Source: Pseudomonas tohonis (GTDB lineage: Bacteria; Pseudomonadota; Gammaproteobacteria; Pseudomonadales; Pseudomonadaceae). From it: a stretch of 64,000 nt of DNA. The notes under the pieces are model-generated. The model saw only the letters and a program-made list of their open reading frames with translations, was not told where the DNA came from and ran no database searches. Below, in pieces: positions 18,131-26,359 of the stretch. Numbering within the stretch: position 1 is the stretch's first letter; each line of letters opens with the position of its first letter. The DNA lies in contig NZ_AP023189.1 of assembly GCF_012767755.2 (NCBI RefSeq), forward strand, positions 1,488,001 to 1,552,000, given 5' to 3'. A program made the position numbers and the translations under genes.

Positions 18131-18391
18131 TCAGCCGCGCAGCGGGCCGGCGTACTGGGTGTACTTGCGGATCAGCTCTTCCTCGCTCAGCTCCTTCTTC
18201 ACGCGGATGCCGGTGAGTTCGCTGAGCCGTTCGCCCAGGCTGATGATGCTGTCCTGTCGCGACTCGGCGCAGGCCTTGAGCATCGACTGGATGGCGTCGG
18301 GCTGGCTGAGACGGATGTCCAGCGCCTGCTCCTCGCGAATCTGCCGACGCAGGGTTTGCATGCAGTCCAGTACGGCTTTGGTCAGTTCCAC
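18131..18391 (-). CDS. conserved small cytoplasmic protein, unknown function
   Basis: This small, charged helical protein has 86 residues from the GTG start. I chose GTG at 18391 because GGGGGGA lies 6 bases upstream. An ATG 15 bases earlier (18406) contains that purine run inside the coding region and has no ribosome site of its own. There is a single internal cysteine pair and no domain I recognise. It is convergent with the epimerase-like gene, with 6 bases between the stops. It is likely a real gene, given normal codon use and a length close to a Pseudomonas family I recall only vaguely. Confidence 0.7.
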   Translation of the reverse strand: MELTKAVLDCMQTLRRQIREEQALDIRLSQPDAIQSMLKACAESRQDSIISLGERLSELTGIRVKKELSEEELIRKYTQYAGPLRG

Positions 18392-18706
18392 GCGTAATCC
18401 CCCCATGATCAGAAGAGAGCTCCGTCCGTCTCTTCCGGGATCGGCGGAGCGCGTCGGGCCCCCACTGCACGGGCCCGCCAGGCTGAGGCGCCCCCAAGAC
18501 GCCCTGTGAGGTGATTAGCAAGGTGCGTACCAGTTCACGTATTCAGGAACCCTGGGGCCTGCAGCGGGTCGATCGACCGTGCGTCGCCCCGTGGCGGTGC
18601 GAAATCGCACCAGCTTGGCGCGACGCTGATGCCGCCCGAGCGAAACGGTATACTGGCGCACTTGTGGCCAGCCGCGGCCCTTAGCGCTCTCTTCCGAAGG
18701 TCAACC
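18392..18706. other. divergent intergenic region with two adjacent palindromes
   Basis: This 315-base gap carries two perfect palindromes, GGTCGATCGACC (18567-18578) and a 16-base GGTGCGA-AA-TCGCACC (18596-18611). They lie upstream of a likely -10 element, TATACT (18649-18654), facing the coiled-coil gene. No gene is seen. Confidence 0.6.
18596..18611. promoter_or_regulatory. 16-base palindrome, possible operator
   Basis: Perfect 7-2-7 palindrome about 40 bases upstream of the TATACT -10 of the gene at 18707. The bound regulator is unknown. Confidence 0.4.
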
Positions 18707-19546
18707 ATGCGTAACGATGCTCTCGATGAACTGGACGATGTCCCCAGCCTGACCACCGATTCCCGGGACCGCGATGCGTACGGCCACCATGGCCACGCCG
18801 CCCATGCCCAGCCCAACCATGCGGGCCACGGCCATGCAGCGGCGGTCAAGGTGCCCAGCACCGGCCCGCTGTGGGCGTTGATCGGCGCGCTGCTGATCGC
18901 CTTCTGCGGCCTCGGCTGGTGGAGCTTCCAGCAGATTTCGTTGATGGAGCAGCAACTGGTCGCCACCCAGGAGAGCTTCGCCCGCATCAGCGAGGAAGCC
19001 GCCGGTCGCATCCAGGACATCAGCGGCAAGGTGGTCGCCACCGAATCCAACGTCACCAGCGGCAGCGAGTCGCTGAAGCTCGAGCTCAAGCAGCTGCAGG
19101 CCAAGGTCGCCGAACTGGCCAAGCAGCAGCAGAGCCTCAACACCCAGATCGGCGGCCAGGGCAAGCGTGTCGACCAGATCGCCGCCGACCTCAGGGCCCA
19201 GGAAGGCACCGCCGGCCAGCTCGATGGCCGCCTCAAGGGCCTGGCGGACGAGCAGGGCAAGCTCAAGGCCGCCCAGGGCGATTCCTCCAAGGTCGACGAG
19301 CGCCTGAAGGCCCTCTCCGCTGAAATCGACGCGCTGAAGAAGCAGGGCAACCCCAACCAGGCGATCAAGAGCCTGGAACAGGACCTGCTGGTGTTGCGCA
19401 GCGAACTGGACAACCGCCCGGCACCGGCCCAGAACGTGGGCGGCAACACCGCTGAGTTCGACGCGTTCCGCGCGCAGATGACCCGCAACATCAGCACCCT
19501 GCAAAGCCAGGTGCAGAACCTGCAGCAGCAGATCAACGCCCGCTGA
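18707..19546 (+). CDS. membrane-anchored coiled-coil protein
   Basis: This 279-residue protein has an acidic, histidine-rich N-terminal tail (HHGHAAHAQPNHAGHGHAA, about 27-45). One membrane helix follows (about 54-72), then a long coiled coil rich in K, E, Q and L to the end. It should sit in the inner membrane with the coil in the periplasm or cytoplasm. It resembles chromosome-segregation ATPase annotations, but no Walker motif is present, so that name would be wrong. The histidine-rich tail could bind metal. The start at 18707 drops 26 residues of a longer open frame. Confidence 0.8.
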   Translation: MRNDALDELDDVPSLTTDSRDRDAYGHHGHAAHAQPNHAGHGHAAAVKVPSTGPLWALIGALLIAFCGLGWWSFQQISLMEQQLVATQESFARISEEAAGRIQDISGKVVATESNVTSGSESLKLELKQLQAKVAELAKQQQSLNTQIGGQGKRVDQIAADLRAQEGTAGQLDGRLKGLADEQGKLKAAQGDSSKVDERLKALSAEIDALKKQGNPNQAIKSLEQDLLVLRSELDNRPAPAQNVGGNTAEFDAFRAQMTRNISTLQSQVQNLQQQINAR

Positions 19547-19563
19547 TCCCTGCCGCCACGAAA

Positions 19564-19593
19564 AGCCCCGCTCCGCAAGGACCGGGGCTTTTT
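19564..19593 (+). terminator. terminator behind the coiled-coil gene
   Basis: Stem AGCCCCG/CGGGGCT followed by five T, 17 bases after the stop. Confidence 0.85.
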
Positions 19594-19814
19594 CATGCCC
19601 GGGCTGAAGGGGAGGGGGATGACGATCTTGTCATCCACCCTCGGGGTCCGGCCCCACACCGCCGGTGGACGTGAGAAGCGGCATCCACCCGACGAGGTAT
19701 CGAGCCGGTGTGCATGGCACGTTGCCCTGTAGGGGCGAATTCATTGGCTCTGTGTGCGTTAGTTGTTGTGGACTCAACGAGAAGGCTCAAGAACGGCCCT
19801 TTCAGGGCCATTCT

Positions 19815-20253
19815 GGATTCCTGGAACGCCCACCGCATGGGTTTCGCTTCGCTCTACACCATCCTACGAGAGCCGCCAACCGCGGCGTCCACCCGGTGGT
19901 GATGCGCACATCAACGTGAAGTATTGAGCATCGATGTTGGGGCAGCGGCAAAAAGCCCCTTCAGGAGGCCGAGCGCAATCGTCGTTTCAGGGGTTGAGCG
20001 ACATGGATGTCGCGAGAGCCGCGATGGGCCAGGGATGGCCCTTCGCGGCGTGCCCCTGAAACGATGATGGAGCGAGGGAAGTCTGGCGAAGCCAGACCCG
20101 TATGTAGGGGCAAGTTTTTTGGTTCCTTTTCAACGATTGGAAAAGGGACTCGCCCGGCAAGGCGAAACAGAAACCATCAGCAAAACTCGGCAATCGGCTT
20201 GGCCAAAAACCTCCTGGCAACACTCAACGCAAACAGAGCCAATTCATTCGCCC
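19815..20253 (+). repeat. long composite intergenic repeat, copy A
   Basis: About 440 bases, matched by copy B (38768-39226) in the same orientation. Shared landmarks in order are GGATTCC, the 34-base hairpin, CAGGAGGCCGAGCG, GTTGAGCGACATGGATGTCG, AAGTTTTTTGGTTCCTTTTC, GGAAAAGGGACTCGCCCGG and a CAGAGCCAAT end. The right end is also the inverted partner of 19733-19765, so copy A is bounded on both sides by ~35-base inverted repeats. It has no transposase. It may be a non-autonomous element or a structured transcript. Confidence 0.75.
19836..19869. repeat. 34-base hairpin repeat, copy 1 (inverted orientation)
   Basis: Reads CATGGGTTTCGCTTCG...CCATCCTACGA. It is one member of a dispersed family of hairpins of the form GTAGGATGGGT(A/T)GAGCG...GAAACCCATC. 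Other copies lie at 20297, 27283, 29955, 38797 and 56400. Confidence 0.75.
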
Positions 20254-20296
20254 GCTCTTCATGCAATCGCGCTCCGCTCTCACCGACAGGCGTGAC

Positions 20297-20330
20297 GATG
20301 GGGTTCGCTGCGCTCTACGCCATCCTGCGG
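20297..20330. repeat. 34-base hairpin repeat, diverged copy
   Basis: GATGGGGTTCGCTGCG...GCCATCCTGCGG, a degenerate member of the same hairpin family, just right of the composite repeat. Confidence 0.6.
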
Positions 20331-20377
20331 TTCGTGCCGGCTGTGGAGTTCGGGGTTCGAACTTATCCACAGCCACG

Positions 20378-20406
20378 AAAAAGCCCCGGCCTTGCGGGCC
20401 GGGGCT
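20378..20406 (-). terminator. terminator behind xenB
   Basis: Ten-bp stem AGCCCCGGCC/GGCCGGGGCT with a 5-base loop and a T-run on the minus strand, about 20 bases after the xenB stop. Confidence 0.88.
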
Positions 20407-20428
20407 TGGTTCATCGCAGCGTTGCCGC

Positions 20429-21478
20429 TTACAGGCGCGGGTAGTCGATGTAGCCGACCGGGCCCTTGCCGTAGAAGGTTTCCGGGTGCGGCTCGTTCAG
20501 CGGGGCGTCCTGGGCCAGGCGCGCCGGCAGGTCGGGGTTGGCGATGAAGGGGATGCCGAAGGCCACGGCATCGGCCTTGCCTTCGGCCAGCCAGGCGTTG
20601 GCCTGTTCCTTGGTGAAGCGTTCGTTGGCGATGAACACGCCGCCGAAGGCTTCCTTCAGGCTCGGGGTCAGGCTGTCGTCGGCGACCTTCTCGCGGGCGC
20701 AGATGAAGGCCACGCCACGCTTGCCCAGCTCGCGGGCGACGTAGCCGAAGGTCTCGGCGCGGTTGGAGTCGCCCATGTCGTGGGAGTCGGCGCGCGGCGC
20801 CAGGTGCACGCCCACGCGGCCTGCGCCCCAGACCTTGATCAGCGCGTCGGTCACCTCCAGCAGCAGGCGCGCGCGGTTCTCCAGGGAGCCGCCGTAGAGG
20901 TCGGTGCGCTTGTTGGTGCTGTCCTGCAGGAACTGGTCGATCAGGTAGCCGTTGGCGGCGTGCAGCTCCACGCCGTCGAAGCCGGCGGCCTGGGCGTTCT
21001 CGGCGCCCACGCGGTAGGCCTCGATGATGTCGCCGATCTCTTCGGTTTCCAGGGCGCGGGGCACCGGGTAGTCACGCAGCGGGCGCAGCAGGCTGACGTG
21101 GCCCTTGGCGGCGATGGCGCTGGGGGCGACCGGGGTTTCGCCGCCCAGGTAGCTGGGGTCGGAGATGCGGCCCACGTGCCACAGCTGCAGGACGATCTTG
21201 CCGCCGTTGGCGTGCACGGCCTTGGTGATGTTGCTCCAGCCCTTGACCTGCTCGTCGCTCCAGATGCCGGGGGTGTCGGGGTAGCCGACGCCCAGCGGGG
21301 TCACGGAGGTGGCCTCGCTGATGATCAGGCCGGCGGAGGCGCGCTGGGTGTAGTACTCGGCCATCAGCGCGTTGGGCACACGGCCCTCGTCGGCGCGGCA
21401 GCGGGTCAGCGGGGCCATGATGATGCGGTTGGCGAGTTCCAGTTCGCCGATCTTGATGGGATCGAAAAGCGTTGCCAT
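20429..21478 (-). CDS. xenB: xenobiotic reductase B (Old Yellow Enzyme family)
   Basis: This 349-residue FMN flavoenzyme reduces electrophilic alkenes and nitro compounds with NAD(P)H. The start MATLFDPIKIGELELANR is typical, and MAPLTRCRAD follows. The active-site pair is in ELHAANGYLIDQF (histidine and asparagine near residues 180-183). The C terminus has GIPFIANPDLPARL. The ATG at 21478 has GAGGTG upstream. It is the last gene of an arsR-MFS-xenB operon, 15 bases after the transporter. That context suggests induced detoxification of electrophiles. Confidence 0.92.
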   Translation of the reverse strand: MATLFDPIKIGELELANRIIMAPLTRCRADEGRVPNALMAEYYTQRASAGLIISEATSVTPLGVGYPDTPGIWSDEQVKGWSNITKAVHANGGKIVLQLWHVGRISDPSYLGGETPVAPSAIAAKGHVSLLRPLRDYPVPRALETEEIGDIIEAYRVGAENAQAAGFDGVELHAANGYLIDQFLQDSTNKRTDLYGGSLENRARLLLEVTDALIKVWGAGRVGVHLAPRADSHDMGDSNRAETFGYVARELGKRGVAFICAREKVADDSLTPSLKEAFGGVFIANERFTKEQANAWLAEGKADAVAFGIPFIANPDLPARLAQDAPLNEPHPETFYGKGPVGYIDYPRL

Positions 21479-21493
21479 GGGATACACCTCGGA

Positions 21494-22657
21494 TTAGTCG
21501 AGAGCGGTTTCCAGCTCGGGTTTGCGTTGACTGAAGGTCAGGACGGTCGCGACCAGGGCGAGGATCGCCAGCACGGCTGCGGCCAGTGGGACACGGGTCA
21601 GGCCCAGGCCCTGGTCGATGACCAGGCCGCCGACCCAGGCGCCGAGGGCGTTGCCCACGTTGAAGGCGCCGATGTTCAGGGTGGAGACCAGGTTCGGCGC
21701 ACCGGCGCCGAAGGCCACCACGTTGACTTGCAGGGCGGGCACGGCGGCGAAGGCGGCCGTGGCCCAGAGGAACAGGGTGATCTCGGTGGGGATCAGCGCC
21801 ACGCTGGTCCAGCTCAGCGCCGTGGAGGCGACGGCCAGGGCGACGAACACGCCCATCAGGGTCTGCGCCAGCTTCCAGTCGGCCAGGCGGCCGCCGATGA
21901 CATTGCCCAGGGTCAGGCCCAGGCCGATCAGCAGCAGGCTCAGGGTCACGCCACGGGGCGAGACGCCGGTGACTTCGCCCAGCAGCGGCGCCACGTAGGT
22001 GAAGATGCAGAACACGGCAGCGGAGAACAGCACGGTGGTCGACAACGCCAGCCACAGCCCCGCGCCGTTGAGCGCGGCCAGTTCGCTGCGCATGTCGGCC
22101 TTCTCTTCGTCATGCCGGTTGGGCAGCACGCGCCACAGGCCGATCAGCGCGGCGACGCCGATCAGGGTCACGGCCCAGAAGGTCGAGCGCCAGCCGGCGG
22201 CCTGGCCTAGCGCGGTGCCCAGGGGCACGCCGAGCACGTTGGCCAGGGTCAGGCCGGTGAACATCAGCGCCACGGCCGAGGCCTTGCGGTTCTCCGGCAC
22301 CAGGCTGGCGGCCACCACCGAACCGATACCGAAGAAGGCGCCGTGGCAGAGGGCGGTGACCACCCGCGCCAGCATCAGCAGCTCGTAGTTGGCGGCCACC
22401 GCGCACAGCAGGTTGCCGAGGATGAAGATGCCCATCAGTGCCAGCAGCGCGGCCTTGCGGGGGAAGCGGGCCGTGGCCATGGCCATGAACGGGGCGCCCA
22501 CGGCCACGCCCAGGGCGTAGCCGGTGACCAGCCAGCCGGCGCCGGGAATCGACACGCCGAGGTCGGCGGCCACATCGGGCAGCAGCCCCATGATCACGAA
22601 TTCCGTGGTGCCGATGGCGAACGCGGACAAAGCGAGGACAAGAAGCGAAGTCGGCAT
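21494..22657 (-). CDS. MFS efflux transporter (DHA1 / AraJ-like)
   Basis: This 387-residue protein has about 12 membrane helices. The DHA1 N-terminal motif TTEFVIMGLLPDVA is at about 15-28, with a loop 2-3 signature near FPRKAALLALMGIF. It is a proton-driven exporter of small compounds. AGGAG lies 7 bases before the ATG. It lies between the ArsR regulator and XenB and probably exports the same chemicals or their products. Confidence 0.88.
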   Translation of the reverse strand: MPTSLLVLALSAFAIGTTEFVIMGLLPDVAADLGVSIPGAGWLVTGYALGVAVGAPFMAMATARFPRKAALLALMGIFILGNLLCAVAANYELLMLARVVTALCHGAFFGIGSVVAASLVPENRKASAVALMFTGLTLANVLGVPLGTALGQAAGWRSTFWAVTLIGVAALIGLWRVLPNRHDEEKADMRSELAALNGAGLWLALSTTVLFSAAVFCIFTYVAPLLGEVTGVSPRGVTLSLLLIGLGLTLGNVIGGRLADWKLAQTLMGVFVALAVASTALSWTSVALIPTEITLFLWATAAFAAVPALQVNVVAFGAGAPNLVSTLNIGAFNVGNALGAWVGGLVIDQGLGLTRVPLAAAVLAILALVATVLTFSQRKPELETALD

Positions 22658-22701
22658 GGGCCTGCTCCTGGAAAGTTGGGGGTCGTGGCAGGTATGAAGG
22701 C

Positions 22702-23010
22702 CTAGAGCTCGTCGCTCATCTGGCGAAGGAATTCACTGATTACGGCTTCATTTCTTTTGAAGAAGTTCCACTGCCCGACCTTGCGGCTGGTGACCAGCCC
22801 GGCACGCTGCAGGGTCGCCAGGTGCACCGAGACGGTCGACTGCGAAAGCCCCGTGCGCTGGTCGAACTTGCCGGCGCAGACGCCGATCTCGAACGGGTGG
22901 TCCTGTTCGACGAAGTGCTTGTGCGGGTCTTTCAGCCACTGCAGCATCTCGCGCCGCACCGGGTGGGCGAGGGCCTTGATGATTTCGTCGATGTCGATGG
23001 GCGTGGTCAT
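22702..23010 (-). CDS. ArsR-family helix-turn-helix repressor
   Basis: This 102-residue winged-helix regulator reads ALAHPVRREMLQWL, GLSQSTVSVHLATLQRAGLV (recognition helix, about 55-74) and VGQWNFFKRNE. It has two cysteine-free metal positions and no CxC, so it is more likely a ligand or redox sensor than an arsenic sensor; a single cysteine is present in EIGVCAG. The start at 23010 avoids a 40-residue extension across the divergent promoter. It leads the operon and probably represses it. Confidence 0.88.
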   Translation of the reverse strand: MTTPIDIDEIIKALAHPVRREMLQWLKDPHKHFVEQDHPFEIGVCAGKFDQRTGLSQSTVSVHLATLQRAGLVTSRKVGQWNFFKRNEAVISEFLRQMSDEL

Positions 23011-23053
23011 TGGGCGATCCGGGTGGAGCCATATCGGGAATGGGCGAACTATA

Positions 23054-23071
23054 TATCGGCTCCGGGCGATA
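23054..23071. promoter_or_regulatory. possible ArsR operator
   Basis: Inverted repeat TATCG-N8-CGATA in the divergent region between the arsR and acpH starts. It has the right size and place for an ArsR dimer, but the arms are only 5 bases. Confidence 0.35.
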
Positions 23072-23147
23072 CAGGATCGTTTGTGCCGATAGTCTTCATC
23101 ACGCCGGCTGATGGAAGCGCCCCCGGCCATGGGCGTAAGCTTGGCCG

Positions 23148-23729
23148 ATGAATTACCTCGCCCACCTGCACCTCGGCGGCGACCAGCCCGCCCAACTGCT
23201 CGGCAGCCTCTACGGCGACTTCGTCAAGGGGCCGCTGGACGGGCGCTGGCCGGCGGACATCGAGGCCGGCATCCGCCTGCATCGGCGCATCGACGTGTTC
23301 ACCGATGCCCATCCGCTCACCGCCGAGGCCAAGGCGCTGTTCCCGGCCGAGCGCCGACGCGTCGCCAGCATCCTCCTCGACCTGTTCTTCGACCACTGCC
23401 TGGCGCGCGACTGGCCGCGCTATGCCGAGGTGCCGCTGCCGGCCTTCACCGGCCAGGTCTACCGGGTGCTGGCCGAGGAGCCGGCGCTGCCCGAGCGGCT
23501 GGCCTTCATCGCCCCGCGCATGGCCGCGCAGGACTGGCTCGGCAGCTACCGCGACTTCGCGATCATCGAGCAGGTGCTGGTCGGCATGTCGCGCCGCTTC
23601 TCCCGTCCCGGCCTGCTGGACGGCGCCTTCGCGGAGATCGAGCGCCTGTACGAGCCGCTCAGCGATACCTTCCGTCGCTTCTACCCCGAGCTGCAGGGCT
23701 TCGCCTCCGAGGCATCCCGCCGCGCTTGA
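23148..23729 (+). CDS. acpH: acyl-carrier-protein phosphodiesterase
   Basis: This 193-residue hydrolase removes the phosphopantetheine arm from acyl carrier protein. The N terminus MNYLAHLHLG and the motifs LLGSLYGDFVKG, GIRLHRRIDVFTDAHP and LDLFFDHCLARDW (metal-binding histidines and aspartates) are diagnostic. A short leader separates it from arsR. The stop codon overlaps the Anr box of the next gene. Confidence 0.9.
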   Translation: MNYLAHLHLGGDQPAQLLGSLYGDFVKGPLDGRWPADIEAGIRLHRRIDVFTDAHPLTAEAKALFPAERRRVASILLDLFFDHCLARDWPRYAEVPLPAFTGQVYRVLAEEPALPERLAFIAPRMAAQDWLGSYRDFAIIEQVLVGMSRRFSRPGLLDGAFAEIERLYEPLSDTFRRFYPELQGFASEASRRA

Positions 23730-23739
23730 CCTGCATCAA
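23726..23739 (+). promoter_or_regulatory. Anr/FNR box for the universal stress gene
   Basis: TTGAC-CTGC-ATCAA is one base off the FNR/Anr consensus TTGAT-N4-ATCAA. A -10-like CAATAT lies at 23764-23769, so the box centre falls about 42-43 bases before the likely start of transcription, the class II activator position. Confidence 0.72.
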
Positions 23740-23798
23740 GCGCCACCGCCCCGTACCGGCGTGCAATATCCGTAGCTAACTGCTTACGGAGGTGCCCC

Positions 23799-24659
23799 AT
23801 GAAATCCCTGCTGCTGGCGACCGACCTGTCCTCGCGTTCCGAGCGCGCCCTGCTGCGCGCCGCAAGCCTGGTGCGGCAGTTCGACTGCCCCTGGTTCATC
23901 CTCCACGTGGTCGACAGCGACCAGCCGCAGTTGCGCGTCGAGCTGGAGGTGGAGCAGATCCGCCGCGACCTCGAGGCGCGCCTCGGCGAATTCACCGAAC
24001 GGGCCGGCCGCGCCCCGGAAATCTGGGTGGAGGCCGGGGACCCGGCGCCACGCATTGCCGAATGCGCGCGCTGGGGCGATATCGACCTGCTGGTGATGGG
24101 GGTTCACCGACGCAACGCCCTGCGCGACGTCTTCGTCGGCACCACCCTGGAGCGCGTGGTGCGCACCTGCGAGAAACCGGTGCTGGTGGTCAACCGCGAG
24201 CCCGAGTCCTCCTACCGCGACCTGGTGCTGGCCCTCGACCTCTCGCCCACTTCGGCCCGCGCCGTGCGCGCGGCCAAGGCGCTGGGGCTGATGGATGGTG
24301 CGCGTTGCCGGGCGGTGCACGCCTTCGAGCCCTTCGCCAAGGTGATGCTGATGAACGCCGGCATCGCCACTCCCGCGCTGGACGACCACCTCACCGGCGA
24401 GGAGCGCAACGCGCGGCTGAACCTGATGGCCTTCCTCGACGAACAGGGCCTGCTGGCCCTGGTGGGCGAGCAGCGCGTTGAGGAGGGCTTGCCGATGACC
24501 GTCCTGCGCCGGGTCATGGCCGACTCGCCACCAGACCTGCTGGTGCTGGGCACCCGGGGCATGGGCGGGATCAAGCGTGTGCTGATCGGCAGCGTCGCCG
24601 ATGCGGCGCTGCGCGAATTCGAGTGCGACATCCTCGCGGTCCCGCCGGGGCGGGACTGA
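23799..24659 (+). CDS. tandem universal stress protein (UspA-type)
   Basis: This 286-residue protein consists of two Usp domains (about 1-140 and 150-286). Domain 1 begins KSLLLATDLSSRSERAL. Domain 2 carries the ATP-site-like GTRGMGGIKRVLIGSVAD (GxxGxxG then G(S/T)V). GGAGGTG precedes the ATG. PAO1 PA4352, the apparent orthologue, is an Anr-regulated protein needed to survive anaerobic energy stress; the FNR-type box seen here agrees. Confidence 0.92.
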   Translation: MKSLLLATDLSSRSERALLRAASLVRQFDCPWFILHVVDSDQPQLRVELEVEQIRRDLEARLGEFTERAGRAPEIWVEAGDPAPRIAECARWGDIDLLVMGVHRRNALRDVFVGTTLERVVRTCEKPVLVVNREPESSYRDLVLALDLSPTSARAVRAAKALGLMDGARCRAVHAFEPFAKVMLMNAGIATPALDDHLTGEERNARLNLMAFLDEQGLLALVGEQRVEEGLPMTVLRRVMADSPPDLLVLGTRGMGGIKRVLIGSVADAALREFECDILAVPPGRD

Positions 24660-24662
24660 GGT

Positions 24663-25436
24663 TCAGGCCGCCAGCTCCTCGGCGGCTTGCTCGCCGAACA
24701 GCTGCGTGTGGATCGCGCCGTGGGCCTGGCGGCTGACCACCGTGCGGCTCTGGTCGAGCGTGGGGATGGGCGGCAGCAGGTGGATCTCGACCTCGGCGAC
24801 CTCGCTGCCGAGCAGGCGCAGCAGGTGCGAGAGCAGATCGTCGTCGCCGATGAAGGGCGCGATCCCGTCACGCTGGCCGTCGCGCAGGTAACGGATCGCC
24901 ACCGGTTGCACCGGCACGCCGGTTTCGCAGGCGCTGGTCAGCAGGCGGCTGTGGAAGGTCCGCAGCAGGCTGCCGTCGGTGGTGGTGCCTTCGGGGAAGA
25001 TCGCCAGCTGGCGGCCCAGCCCCAGGTGGCGGGCGAGTTGCTGGCCCACCAGGTTGCTGTCGCCCGCGCCACGGCGGATGAACAGCGTCCCGGCCTTGTG
25101 CGCCAGCCAGCCCGCGACCGGCCAGGCGCGGACTTCGGCCTTGGACAGGAACGACAGCGGCGCGAGCATGCCCAGCAGCGGGATATCGGTCCAGGACACG
25201 TGGTTGGACACCCACAGCATCGGCTGGCGCGGTACGGCCCCCGTCACCTTCACGCGAAAGGGCAGGGCGGCGCTCAGGCGGGCGAGGAACCAGCGGGTCA
25301 GGCGCTGGCGCCGCACCATCAGGTCGCGGCCCCGGAACAGGCGCTCCAGCACCCCGACCCAGCAGGCCAGCAGCAGGCCGAGGCCGACCACCGCCAGCAG
25401 GCGGGCGATGCGCAGGTACAGGCGCAGCTTGCTCAT
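24663..25436 (-). CDS. olsA: ornithine lipid O-acyltransferase OlsA
   Basis: This 257-residue PlsC-family acyltransferase adds the second acyl chain to lyso-ornithine lipid. It has an N-terminal membrane helix (about 10-30), the catalytic HX4D motif in SNHVSWTDIP and the substrate motif FPEGTTTDG. It starts 14 bases after the olsB stop, forming an olsB-olsA operon. Phosphate limitation is the usual inducer; no Pho box was identified. Confidence 0.9.
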   Translation of the reverse strand: MSKLRLYLRIARLLAVVGLGLLLACWVGVLERLFRGRDLMVRRQRLTRWFLARLSAALPFRVKVTGAVPRQPMLWVSNHVSWTDIPLLGMLAPLSFLSKAEVRAWPVAGWLAHKAGTLFIRRGAGDSNLVGQQLARHLGLGRQLAIFPEGTTTDGSLLRTFHSRLLTSACETGVPVQPVAIRYLRDGQRDGIAPFIGDDDLLSHLLRLLGSEVAEVEIHLLPPIPTLDQSRTVVSRQAHGAIHTQLFGEQAAEELAA

Positions 25437-25450
25437 GCCGACGCCTCCGT

Positions 25451-26221
25451 TCAGACCGCCGCCTTGAAGTGGCGGGCGTAGCGTGGGCAGAGCTCGTCGC
25501 GCTTGAGCAGGATGAACACGTCGGCGACCTGGAAGTCCTGGTCCCAGCAGGGCTCGCCGCAGATCTTCGCGCCCAGGCGCATGTAGGCCTTGAGCAGCGG
25601 CGGCATCTCGGCGATGACGTTGCCGGGCAACTCCAGCACCGGCAGCGGGGTGCGCGGTTCGGCACGCAGGTGTTCGGTGCACAGGTAGCGTTCGCGCAGG
25701 CGCTGCATGATGGCCTGGGCCTGGATGCCGCCGTCCTGCATGGGGATGCTGGCGCAGCCCATCAGGTAGCGGTAGCCGCCTTCGTTGAGCACCTCGGCCA
25801 GCTCGCTCCAGAGCACGGCGATGGTGCCGCCGTTGCGGTAGGCCGGGTCGACGCAGGTGCGGCCGATCTCCAGCACCGGGCCTTGCAGGTCGCCCAGGCC
25901 TACCAGCTGGAATTCCTCTTCGCTGTAGAAGCGGCCGATGTCGTGGGCGGCGCGGTGATCGAGCAGGCGGGTGGTGGCCACCAGGCGGTCGCTGTCCAGG
26001 TCGCGGACGCCGATGTGCATGCAGTGCGGATCGTAGTCGTCCATGTCGAGGCCGAACTCGGCGCCCTTGAGCTTGGCGTCGAACTCCGCGCTGAACACCT
26101 GGTAGCGCAGGGCCTGGGCTTCACGCAGCGCGGCGATGCCGGTCAGGCGCTCGGCCTGCAGGCGGCGTGGGCTTTTCTCGCCGCGGGCGGCGTTGTCGCG
26201 GGTGATGGCGATCTGGGTCAT
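25451..26221 (-). CDS. olsB: ornithine N-acyltransferase OlsB
   Basis: This 256-residue GNAT-fold (hemolysin-like) enzyme acylates ornithine with a 3-hydroxyacyl group, the first step of ornithine lipid synthesis. Motifs are [21 protein letters not shown] and [20 protein letters not shown] precedes the ATG at 26221. A much longer open frame (to 27364) spans the opposite-strand gene and is rejected. Confidence 0.9.
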   Translation of the reverse strand: MTQIAITRDNAARGEKSPRRLQAERLTGIAALREAQALRYQVFSAEFDAKLKGAEFGLDMDDYDPHCMHIGVRDLDSDRLVATTRLLDHRAAHDIGRFYSEEEFQLVGLGDLQGPVLEIGRTCVDPAYRNGGTIAVLWSELAEVLNEGGYRYLMGCASIPMQDGGIQAQAIMQRLRERYLCTEHLRAEPRTPLPVLELPGNVIAEMPPLLKAYMRLGAKICGEPCWDQDFQVADVFILLKRDELCPRYARHFKAAV

Positions 26222-26359
26222 GAATGAAGCCTCCGTTAGCCGGCTAGATCCCGGTTGCAGCCGGTCGATCTTGTTGTGCAAAGTCAGGCTAGGGAGACCC
26301 GGTGTCACCACCATGACGTTTCCGTGATGCTTGAATGACAGCGACCAAAGGAGCCCGAC

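Larger units (their letters stand above)
19733..20253. mobile_element. inverted-repeat-bounded element (possible MITE)
   Basis: Left end GGGCGAATTCATTGGCTCTG and the reverse complement of the right end (20253-20218) agree at roughly 30 of 36 positions. About 450 bases lie between. Left and right short flanks show no obvious target duplication. The label mobile element is a hypothesis. Confidence 0.4.
19547..20428. other. 882-base gene-free, repeat-rich region
   Basis: Contains two terminators, an inverted-repeat pair (19733-19765 and 20218-20253), two short hairpin repeats and copy A of the long composite repeat. Open frames here have no ribosome sites, and their predicted peptides recur in copy B, so they look like repeat shadows. 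From memory, PAO1 has feoABC in this place. Confidence 0.7.

Noticed and set aside
18629..19546. Chromosome segregation ATPase label for the coiled-coil protein
   Set aside because: It has no Walker A or B motif; it is a single-helix coiled-coil membrane protein.
20261..22210. 649-residue open frame on the plus strand
   Set aside because: Antisense to xenB and the MFS transporter, and it starts in repeat sequence.
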